From assembly GCA_008931825.1 (NCBI GenBank), contig QXVZ01016990.1:1-39971 (forward strand): a stretch of DNA of 39,971 nucleotides, given 5' to 3'. The position numbers and the translations under genes are program-made. Numbering within the stretch: position 1 is the first letter of the stretch; each line of letters begins with the position of its first letter. This document shows, piece after piece, positions 20,807 to 30,734 of the stretch. Below the pieces are notes generated by a model, which saw only the letters and a program-made list of their open reading frames with translations, did not search any database and was not told the origin of the DNA. The stretch is from Phallusia fumigata (taxonomy: Eukaryota > Chordata > Ascidiacea > Phlebobranchia > Ascidiidae).

Positions 20807-23800
20807 TTAGTCTTTGTTAGAAGCTGGGACAAACTTGAAAGGTTTGCTGAGAGCAAGCAGACACTTCATCTTGTCGCTATAGTAACCAACGCAGTACAAC
20901 TTGTCGAGGTCGACATCAGAAGTTTCCGGAAACTCATACCGACAAATTTTTGTCTCCGTTATTTTGTCTGGGTCTTCACTCTCAGGCACGTAGGTCCAAG
21001 TGACATAAGATCGAAAGTCGGTTAAACTTGACTGAGAAATAAAAGTGAACGATTGAGAATAAACACCTTTAATTATGTGAACCCACATAAATTTAGAAAA
21101 TAAAAAACGAAATTTTGCTTGTGAATTTTTGTGGTCAACTAGGAGCTGCAATTAGTAACAAAAACAGTAAAAGGACAAAACACCAAATTTGTACAAGACA
21201 TAGTAAACATAAGAAACTAAGATAAAGAAACATTGCTTTTTCCAAAATGTCACACCAAATTTGCGAAACAACTAGATTTTATTACCTCATACAAAGCAAG
21301 ATAATCGCTTGAGTCTTTGTGCATTCCAAAACTGTAGGAGACTGAAACGGATCCAGGTTTATCGACCTCCCAATTTCCCACGACGCCAACATCAACAAGT
21401 TGAGTTTGTTGTTTGCCAACCTGAAACCCCACAATTAATATTTAAAAAAAACTAACGAAACCTTTCAAAAAGTCTTTAATCATTGAAAGTGTCACTGTCT
21501 TTTTATGGTGAGAGAAATACAAGTAGATAGTGNACCTTTAATTATGTGAACCCACATAAATTTAGAAAATAAAAAACGAAATTTTGCTTGTGAATTTTTG
21601 TGGTCAACTAGGAGCTGCAATTAGTAACAAAAACAGTAAAAGGACAAAACACCAAATTTGTACAAGACATAGTAAACATAAGAAACTAAGATAAAGAAAC
21701 ATTGCTTTTTCCAAAATGTCACACCAAATTTGCGAAACAACTAGATTTTATTACCTCATACAAAGCAAGATAATCGCTTGAGTCTTTGTGCATTCCAAAA
21801 CTGTAGGAAACTGAAACGGATCCAGGTTTATCGACCTCCCAATTTCCCACGACGCCAACATCAACAAGTTGAGTTTGTTGTTTGCCAACCTAAAACCCCA
21901 CAATTAATATTTTAAAAAAACTAACGAAACCTTTTAAAAAGTCTTTAATCATTTAAAGTGTCACAATCTTTTTATGGTGAGAGAAATACAAGTAGGTAGT
22001 GTGAGAAAGTTGTGTGCAGCTTTTCACTTACATTAACATTGTAGACAGCTGTGACAGGTTTGTGGTCACTTGTGGTAAATTGTGGGTGGGATTTGTAGGA
22101 ACCATTCACTTGATTGATGTAAGAACTGCCATCAACAGACTTTTCTGATTTTAAGTCTGAAAATTAACAATATTAGTAAATGTACCAATTGCTTCAAATA
22201 ACTAACTGCTTCTAATGTACAAACAAAATCAAGCTAACCCGACCCAAAACATAGATGTTGTTATGCCTTTAGTAAAGATCAAAGGCCGGCAGCTGAGTAA
22301 ATATCACAACGCAAAAAACTAAGTTGTAGCAATGAATGCTTAACATTTTACACTTCTACAAAAGTCACATAAACTCTTATTTACCAATTGACATCATGTG
22401 TAAATAATCTGGATTTATTCTCAGAAGAATTCGGTCTGTCCATGCAGGTTTGCGTTGTTTCTCGCTTGTGTCAAAAGTACTTGTTCCGACATCGTACTGA
22501 AAACACATGTAAACTGATGCTTTAGCAAAAGGAAATGCTGACAGGTTTTAAACAGATCGAGAATAAAACACTGCAGGATATGTTGTGATGAATACAAGAG
22601 CATTAATAATGGCAGCATTACCAGAAGCCAATATTGGGAAAGTAAATATGCAGTAATGTAAACACTGTGAGCCAGAATGCTATAAAAGCATTTGTCAACA
22701 ATTGTATCGTTGCAAAGTTTATTTGATTGCGCATTAAAATGGAAAATTTTTGTCCATCACAAGTCGAACCTTATAAGTTGGTGAAAATGTAATTTCCTCT
22801 TCCTTGAATTCTCCCAAAAGTTTGTCTTTTTTCTGATGTTTCTTTAGCTAAAAGGTAAATACATATATAAGCTACTGATATTTAGGTATTCTAAAATGTT
22901 GTGAAACATGTTTTATGTGGCAAAAATTTGAACGTTATTCTTTATTTCTGACAACATTGAAAGGGATGCCCATTTGTATGACAAAATCATACCTGATCAC
23001 ATTCAAGTAATTTCTTGCAAGTTTTAGCATCAATGGAATGTATGATGTCATCACGGGTGATGTCATCGATCCGAAAGTTTGTGTCTCCGAGCCAAAAACA
23101 GGCACTGGAAACAAAAATGTTGTTGAAACAATTTTTTTTCTTTGCCGGCTTACAAAACAATTTTGGGTCCAGGTTTATAATTTAGGCATATTGTTTTCAA
23201 TAATCAGTAATGAATGATCACCTGAATTATTGTTTTTTAGTTCGGCTCATTTAATCTTCTAATATACACAAATTTGATTTATCACTGACAGTGTAGGTAA
23301 AAATATGCTTACTCATGGCTAGTAACAGTTGCTGTGTCATCGAAATCAATCCCCTCAATAACTTGATGAAAGTTCTCCACCCTGTCTGCGTCGTTGTCCA
23401 GATGAGCAGCGAGATGGGTGTTTACGAAACATATTTTCTCACCATAAATCCACGCTGACACAGCAACACCACCCTTGTTACCCTAGAAGAATTTAGCACT
23501 TGTAGCAAAAAAAGGTTTTCAAGAAAATTTTGCATTGATCTGGTTTAGTCAAATTTCTTTTCATTTTTAACCTCAGGTAATTAAGCCTGGATTAAATTTC
23601 CAAGCAATTTATAAAATACATAAAACTTCTGACATTTTTAAAACAACATGCAATTGGAGTGTGGCTATAGCAGCAGTAATGTTTGCAAAGTTTACAACTG
23701 ATTGGCAAACCAAGCATCTATACCAAATAAGGTGTAATATTTGGTTTTACCTGATTCAATGCAAAAAAAATAAAACTATGTTTTTTTTTTAACTGGATGA

Positions 23801-25788
23801 TGCTAAAATTTAACTGATATAAGTTGCATGAAACTAGGCAGCATAAGAAGATTAGTTCATAGAAAACAAAACGTTGGTTTAATTTTACCTACCCATCCAC
23901 CGAAACCAGTTCTTTCATAACTTGTTTTAATAAATCTGACGAATGGAAGATGTGACAAATGGGCAAACACCGATAACGACATTCCTTGCAAACGAACACT
24001 TTCCATCTGAAAATCAACAAAGGACTGTTTTAGATTTACCCATCAAGGAAATGGAAAATTTGGCACAAATGCAATGTGGCATTATTTTTAGCAAAACTGG
24101 ATGATTTCATTCAAAAGTGGTTTCGTTTTTACTTCTACATTCTGTTGATTTTATCGATGTTTTTTAAATTACACCCAATACGCAAAACACCCCCACAAGA
24201 AGTGGTTTAATCGAGGCCATCTTAATCATTCAGCTGAGCTTGTGATTTACAAACATGGCGTGTTGCGTAGGGAGTGCTTTTTATCAACAATAACCAATGC
24301 ATTCAACATAACAATAGAAGATTTTCAAATTAAGAATGACAGATCAAACTGTGTATTAGGTGTAGGAGATTATGTGTCATTTTAAAGATCATTGCAATTT
24401 TCGGTTAATAAAAGTGTCGTGAATTGCCACCCACAGAAAATTTATTCGAAATTTATATTAGTGCAATGATCAAACAGTACTTTCCCTTTGGGGTTAAATA
24501 TCACCTTCTAACTTATTTATTTAAATTTTAACGTAATTAAAAAAACAACAAAAACTTGACCTTGGTTAAATAATAATACCAGTTTTTTAACTGTTTTTCC
24601 ACTACTACCACTTCCACTACTTCATCATCAACCAATCAGCTTTTTAACAGCTGTGACAATATATTTAGTTTAAAATTATGTCACTCATGACTTTTAATTT
24701 GGTACACATGTTAATTTTGGTTGGGGGTAAACTTTGGAATGGATTTAGTTGATATATAAATAAGATTTCCATGCAACTAACCATGTAATATCCATGTTTT
24801 GACAAAAATTCCAACAATGCTTTTGCCCACTCATCGTAAGAAACAAAACTTTTGGCAGTTTCTGTTGCCCCTGTTGGTATTTCCTGCAAACTATTACAAA
24901 ATGCAAACTAAATTTTAATTTGATATTTGTCAAGATAAATTTTTACTTTTTATAATTGATATTAGCCATATTTGGATTAGTTGCACTTGCAAATACAAAA
25001 AGGGTTTCACATAATTCCCCTCTCCTGCATGATCCTTTTTATTACTTTTACAAGTGGATACAGTGTACTGAGGTTGTGTGAATAATCAAACATACCCAAT
25101 TGCATAGAAATCAACGGGATCATCGTCTTTCAGTTCAAGAAGTTTGAAAAAATCTGTTTCGGAAATTGGTTCTGATGACCCAACGTTCCATGTGCAAATG
25201 TAAACGCTAAGCAACATAAAAGTTAATTGTAAGTAAGCAACTTAAGTTTTGCAAACCAGTGCTGGGAAAGTCTCCACAAAATCTGTTTTTATTCACAGGT
25301 GTTTTGCTTCAAAAAAATAAATTAACCAAACTAAATGTTTTCTTTATCAACTTGGGTTGGTGATGGTTTTATTTTTTGTAATACTGATGCAGAATTGTGG
25401 CAATTGGGGCCAGCAAGGCAAAAGCAACCAACTACAAAGCTGGTTAACAGAAATATTACTGCACAAACCCATTTTATAAGCCTGCTGGTAACCAATTTTA
25501 ATCCACTGCCTCATTTAATCCACTGCCGTTAAGTCAAATACCAAGACAAGATTATCCCATGTAACTGCCACAAAATCAATATCTACAGGAATTAATTTCA
25601 AAACAAGAGAATTCATCAGTATTTTAATACCGCTTGAGTCATAACCACATTTTATCTAATATCAGGAAATTTTCATAACAGTGCAATACAACTTAAGTAC
25701 AAAACATTCGGAGTACAACCAAAGTTAGAAAGCAGAACTAAAAAAAGAACAGAAATATTTTATACAAACCTTACCTTAATTTCTTCAT
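20807..25788 (-). CDS. INPP5K: Inositol polyphosphate 5-phosphatase, INPP5K/SKIP type with SKICH domain
   Basis: This family removes the 5-phosphate from phosphoinositides such as PI(4,5)P2 and PI(3,4,5)P3. Eleven exons, in transcription order: 25775-25788 (MKKL), 25096-25206, 24782-24890, 23893-24006, 23313-23482, 22993-23104, 22770-22847, 22385-22496, 22032-22156, 21286-21420, 20807-21031. They sum to 434 residues (human INPP5K 448). Catalytic landmarks are in order: TWNVG at 10-14, LQEIP at 43-47, GNKGG at 117-121, NTHLAAH at 137-143, WLGDTNFR at 177-184, PAWTDRIL at 253-260 and SDHKPV at 303-308. All phosphatase motifs look intact. Residues about 316-434 fit a C-terminal SKICH domain, the targeting module of INPP5K and INPP5J. 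The short N-terminus favours INPP5K. The first exon holds only 14 coding bases, and a second identical copy sits at 27022-27035. The penultimate exon also recurs at 21755-21889. Both repeats are haplotype joins. Confidence 0.93.
21065..22001. repeat. Haplotype-join duplication around N at 21533 (SKICH exon)
   Basis: Bases 21065-21532 and 21534-22001 are both 468 long and nearly identical. Each contains the 135-base INPP5K exon (21286-21420 and 21755-21889). The exon copies differ by one synonymous change (GTC versus GTT, Val), and the acceptor is CAG in one and TAG in the other. One copy is enough for the protein. Confidence 0.85.
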
Positions 25789-27545
25789 CTTTAATACAAA
25801 CTTTTATGATTATCAACTAACAAAATTAAAACCCAGATCTGAAAAAAATGGGTATTTCATCTTTAAAATGTGTAAATAACAAATAAATTGTTTGTACAGG
25901 GGTCTACATAGTTTGCCGATTATGGAATGCATCAAGCAAAGTAATACATGCAGAAACCATGCTCAATTATAATTAGTTAACAACAACATCAGTGAAGCTA
26001 ATGTACTATAAGCGTTAAATTTTAGACATATGACTACAAACGTTTTGGTACAAGTTATTACCAATTTAATAGAAACAAATTTTACATTAATTATCAGAGT
26101 AAAAAGCACCAGATGGATCTGTAACTACAATGTGTGCAGTTTAAGATGAAACAGGGTTTGTTTTGCGAGCAAACATCTCTACCAAGTGACAAATGAATCG
26201 CAAACAAGAAAAGTAAACAAAGGTTGGTGTTCAACAAAATCTTTGAAACCTTTACTTCTGATATCTTATNAGCAAAGTAATACATGCAGAAACCATGCTC
26301 AATTATAATTAGTTAACAACAACATCAGTGAAGCTAATGTACTATAAGCATTAAATTTTAGACATATGACTACAAACATTTTGGTACAAGTTATTACCAA
26401 TGTAATAGAAACAAATTTTACATTAATTATCAGAGTAAAAAGCACCAGATGGATCTGTAACTACAATGTGTGCAGTTTAAGATGAAATGGGGTTTGTTTT
26501 GCGAGCAAACATCTCTACTAAGTGACAAATGAATTGCAAACAAGAAAAGTAAACAAAGGTTGGTGTTCAACAAAATCTTTGAAATCTTTACTTCTGATAT
26601 CCTATACACATGTTGGGGTATCTAAAAATGTTTACTTTGAAATGAATAACTNTACTGATGCAGAATTGTGGCAATTGGGGCCAGCAAGGCAAAAGCAACC
26701 AACTACAAAGCTGGTTAACAGAAATATTACTGCACAAACCCATTTTAATCCACTGCCTCATTTAATCCACTGCCGTTAAGTCAAATACCAAGACAAGATT
26801 ATCCCATGTAACTGCCACAAAATCAATATCTACAGGAATTAATTTCAAAACAAGAGAATTCATCAGTATTTTAATACCGCTTGAGTCATAACCACATTTT
26901 ATCTAATATCAGGAAATTTTCATAACAGTGCAATACAACTTAAGTACAAAACATTCGGAGTACAACCAAAGTTAGAAAGCAGAACTAAAAAAAGAACAGA
27001 AATATTTTATACAAACCTTACCTTAATTTCTTCATCTTTAATACAAACTTTTATGATTATCAACTAACAAAATTAAAACCCAGATCTGAAAAAAATGGGT
27101 ATTTCATCTTTAAAATGTGTAAATAACAAATAAATTGTTTGTACAGGGGTCTACATAGTTTGCCGATTATGGAATGCATCAAGCAAAGTAATACATGCAG
27201 AAACCATGCTCAATTATAATTAGTTAACAACAACATCAGTGAAGCTAATGTACTATAAGCGTTAAATTTTAGACATATGACTACAAACGTTTTGGTACAA
27301 GTTATTACCAATTTAATAGAAACAAATTTTACATTAATTATCAGAGTAAAAAGCACCAGATGGATCTGTAACTACAATGTGTGCAGTTTAAGATGAAACA
27401 GGGTTTGTTTTGCGAGCAAACATCTCTACCAAGTGACAAATGAATCGCAAACAAGAAAAGTAAACAAAGGTTGGTGTTCAACAAAATCTTTGAAACCTTT
27501 ACTTCTGATATCTTATACGTATCTAAAAATGTTTACTTTGAAATG
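25382..27545. repeat. Haplotype-join triplication around Ns at 26270 and 26652 (INPP5K 5' region)
   Basis: Block 25382-26269 recurs almost exactly as 26653-27518. A third, shorter copy of its distal part lies at 26271-26651. One N separates each pair. The block carries the first INPP5K coding exon, so two copies of that exon appear (25775-25788 and 27022-27035). Three copies are best explained by two alleles of an overlapping region placed in series. No other gene is visible here. Confidence 0.8.
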
Positions 27546-27969
27546 AATAACTATTGTCAGGCCCTTAAATATAGAAACTTATAAAGAACAAGCAAACTAT
27601 ACTATTTTTCACAGAAAAATGAAAACACTAAATTCACTTATACACTTCTGAACCACAAGCATATGCAAAATATACAGCAAATTGACTATGTTGCTCTTGA
27701 ACAAATCAGTCTTCAATATTTCTCTTGGCCATTTCTAACAGCGTAATCTGTTTTTCAGGATGATTTTTTTTTCTTGGCCGTATCTATTTTCAGTTAGTAA
27801 GAAAAACTGATGTTGCACTTTCAGGAACTAATAGAATGATCAGTTTGACATATATTACATCGGCTAATTTTTTGTGGAAGAAAAAGAAATGTATTTACAC
27901 CGAACCATAACCAATCTGATATTCACAGTATACATGGAACTTAAATTAGCAAACATGCAGATGTTCTGT
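25789..27969. other. INPP5K upstream region and gap to the J-protein gene
   Basis: Contains the allelic copies just described, plus about 420 bases of unduplicated AT-rich sequence (27546-27969) that should hold the 3'UTR of the J-protein gene. I see no coding exon on either strand. The acceptor-like TTAAAG directly before the INPP5K ATG (25789-25794) could receive a 5'UTR exon or a spliced leader. Confidence 0.45.
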
Positions 27970-28866
27970 TTAATATTTCTTGTTGTTCTTTTTATCACTT
28001 CCGTGCTTCTTTCTTCTTTTCGAATGTTCTCTCAAACTTTCCTGCTTTGCAATCCTAATAGCCTCATCTTCATCGTAGGAAGGATAATTATTAAATCCAA
28101 AGTTATGGAAACTGTGTCCCATAGGTCGGTGATGTTGTGAACTGCTGCCGAATCTTGGCCCATCTACTGAGGATCCTCCATTTTCTTTGCTCAGTTCAAT
28201 CGCCATTAATTCATCATCAGGTTTTCCATCGACCATCAGCGACGTTAGTTTCCCATTTTTTCGTACTTCCACCCTTTCTTTACCGTTCTCAACAACTTTT
28301 TTCGTCTCAACTTTCTCTCCATTCACAATTTTTACAGTTTTTGTCACCGACTTGTGGCTTGCACCTCCACCAAACCCCCCTGAACTAAACGATGTAAAAC
28401 TAGAGCTTCCGCCACCACCGAAACCACCCAAATCAGAAAAGTTGCTGAAAGTTGTAAAACCACTACCACCTCCGAAACCCATGTTGAATGGATCCATTCC
28501 TCTTCTATGGGAACCACCATTATCGAATCCCGCAAACAGATTCTGAAAAGGATCAGAGTCACCAAAGAATTGACGGAAAATGTCCTCGGGATTGTGAAAT
28601 TCAAAGTGGAAGTTTCCGGGCATTCCAGATCCACTGGCTCCACCAGTCAACCCATCCTTTCCGTATTTGTCGTAAACTTTTCTCTTTTCTTGGTCAGACA
28701 AAACTTCGTAAGCTTCGGAAATTTCTTTAAACTTTTTCTCTGCTTCTTCTTTGTCGTTCGGATTTTTGTCTGGATGCCATTTCAAGGCAAGTTTTCTGTA
28801 TGCCTTCTTAATGTCAGCTTCATTTGCACTTCGCTGAATTCCCAGTGTATCATAATAATCCGCCAT
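27970..28866 (-). CDS. DNAJB6: DnaJ/Hsp40 class B co-chaperone, DNAJB6/DNAJB2-like, with C-terminal UIM
   Basis: J-proteins deliver clients to Hsp70 and stimulate its ATPase. One uninterrupted coding exon gives 298 residues. Residues 1-70 are a complete J domain with HPD at 31-33. A Gly/Phe-rich region follows (about 75-165) with a Ser-rich segment ([15 protein letters not shown]), the hallmark of the aggregation-suppressing DNAJB6 type. The block [20 protein letters not shown], then [19 protein letters not shown], matches the conserved DNAJB6/B2 segment ([20 protein letters not shown]). Residues 265-280 ([16 protein letters not shown]) fit the ubiquitin-interacting-motif pattern: acidic run, Ile270, Ala273, Ser277, Glu280. 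The very basic C-terminus (KRRKK, DKKNNKK) could act in nuclear targeting. A 5'UTR intron is likely, with acceptor ATTAG at 28878-28882 and donor GTAAGT near 29216. The intronless coding region is otherwise unusual here and might reflect an old retrocopy. Confidence 0.93.
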   Translation of the reverse strand: MADYYDTLGIQRSANEADIKKAYRKLALKWHPDKNPNDKEEAEKKFKEISEAYEVLSDQEKRKVYDKYGKDGLTGGASGSGMPGNFHFEFHNPEDIFRQFFGDSDPFQNLFAGFDNGGSHRRGMDPFNMGFGGGSGFTTFSNFSDLGGFGGGGSSSFTSFSSGGFGGGASHKSVTKTVKIVNGEKVETKKVVENGKERVEVRKNGKLTSLMVDGKPDDELMAIELSKENGGSSVDGPRFGSSSQHHRPMGHSFHNFGFNNYPSYDEDEAIRIAKQESLREHSKRRKKHGSDKKNNKKY

Positions 28867-30734
28867 TCCAAAGGACGGCTAATAAAAAACGCACCCACAA
28901 ACAAATCTGAATTATTTGACTATTTCTGAAACATACTTTGCTGGTTTTAGGCATTTAAATATTATATTAATGTATAAAACGCAGCTCATATAAACTCAAC
29001 AAATATATTCCTTTTAAGGTATTGCCAATCGCACACGTTATTCGGCTTTGCAACTGCCAACTATTTCTTGATGATTTATTCCGTCGCCCGAAGTTTTCTC
29101 TTTTTGGAATGCATATAAATACGAATGTTTAAAATTCAGGCATATAGCATTCGAATATTGCGACTGTTATCGCTTTGTTACGAAACAGGAACTGTTTTGG
29201 CTTCTTCTCAACTTACCCCTGAAATAAAAATCGCTCAAATAAATTGTGGGGGTTTCCCTTCCAGAAACTTCCAATGATTAGTCATTATATGTCAATTGTC
29301 GCGTTGTTTTTATTTCCGAACATGTAAATTGCTTTTCTTTAAGAAATTTGTTTTGGTGTTTTTTTACATTCGCGTTTGTAAAAAATACCCCAGAATAACT
29401 ACCCATCCGAAATCATGAAATATTTAGTTGCGGTAACATCGCAGTGTGGAAACAACTCTTTGTCCTCTTTTCTCTGCCTGTACTGCGGCAGATTTTTCGG
29501 GTAATTTCTACAATTTACCGTCTTTACACTTCCAGTTTTGCTGGAGTTTTTGACGTTTGTCACTTTGTTGCAACAGAAAAACTGGGTTTTGGCAATTAGA
29601 TTTCTTTCACATTATCCACAAAATATCGATGTTAGCTCCCAACAAACAAACTTATATATGTCAGACTGCTTCTCTGTACAAAATGTCATTTTGGTGACAA
29701 TTTGGTTTGTTAAAGCCAACAAATAAATAAACAAACGGTTTTTTACATAGTTTTATGTATTTTTTAAAATTCTTGGAGCCAATAATTTTGACAACTTTTG
29801 TTGGGACAAAAATATAAACTAAACATTCCAAAACGTACGGTTTAACTTGGAAAATATAATCACGACCTAAATGTAAAAACAAGTTTGACTTGCAAGTAGT
29901 TTGCAAAGACAATAAAACGCCAAGATGGCCGAGTGGTCAGCGCAGCTACAAGGTTGGAGGTTCTAATCTTGTCTCGGTCGCTTGTGTTTCCCTAAACAAG
30001 AAACTTAAGCAGCATTGCTCCAACCCAGTGGAACCCGATGGGTTGACACAGATTAAAGTCACCAAAAATCAAAAACTCCAAATTAAATGAACCAACGAAA
30101 CTGCAAACGCACAAAACCAACCAAATATATGGAACAAATAAACCAAATTAACACCAACAGCGCTCTGGTGTCAAAAAAAGTATTATGAGCAAAACATATT
30201 TGTTTAGTTGACCCAAATTATAACTACCAACTTAAAAAATAATCTAAAGGAACTGCAATGAGGCAGGTAGCTCGACTTCATTATGAGCATGGCGCATTCA
30301 GGTGTTGCTCCGCCCAGCGAGAATAAAAATGAAACAAAGAAATGTGTCAGATACGGAACCGGGAGTTTTGTAAATAAAACTGTAGAAGCATTGTGGTTTT
30401 TGACAGAACGTAAAAAAATACAGTTTGCCAAGGTAGAAATCATGTACAAAATCACAACTGGAACACTAAACTGTATGTGCAACAGATATTTGCAATATGA
30501 AAGTGCATGTTTACATTAAAAAACGATGGAAACTAAAAACAATAATCCAATGACAGTGTCGCCATCAAAATCCATTCTACTCTCAAAAATAGTGGATTAA
30601 GTTTCGCAAAATATTAGAAAAGAATCCACAATAAATTTGTAAATCAATCAATAGTCTATTGCTATAATTTCCTTCAACCCATCCACCAAACAATGATACG
30701 GCTTTTCTACATACAAAAGAATTCTGAAGTTAAG
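28867..30734. other. Region upstream of the J-protein gene, with a SINE-like insertion
   Basis: The first part (28867-29300) should hold the J-protein 5'UTR, its probable 5' intron and promoter. A SINE-like element occupies about 29919-30340. The rest (30341-30734) is AT-rich, lies downstream of the TM9SF2-like stop codon and presumably contains its 3'UTR. No coding exon is supportable in this interval. Confidence 0.5.
29919..30340 (+). mobile_element. tRNA-derived SINE-like element
   Basis: The head has both internal polymerase III promoter boxes: A box TGGCCGAGTGG at 29926-29936 and a B-box-like GGTTCTAATC at 29959-29968. It resembles a tRNA(Leu/Ser)-type 5' half but does not fold into an intact tRNA as written. 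The body (CGCTTGTGTTTCCCTAAACA, AACCCAGTGGAACCCGATG) and the distal block (GCATTCAGGTGTTGCTCCGC, AGAATAAAAATGAAAC) recur in order at 13393-13632. The distance between head and distal block differs between copies, so one has an insertion or the other a deletion. Confidence 0.65.

Noticed and set aside
28137..28929. Long plus-strand open frames opposite the J-protein
   Set aside because: Antisense shadows of a strongly conserved minus-strand coding region.
29919..30000. Functional tRNA gene
   Set aside because: A and B boxes are present, but I cannot pair an acceptor stem or anticodon arm, and the same sequence recurs with the same non-tRNA body. A SINE-like element fits better.
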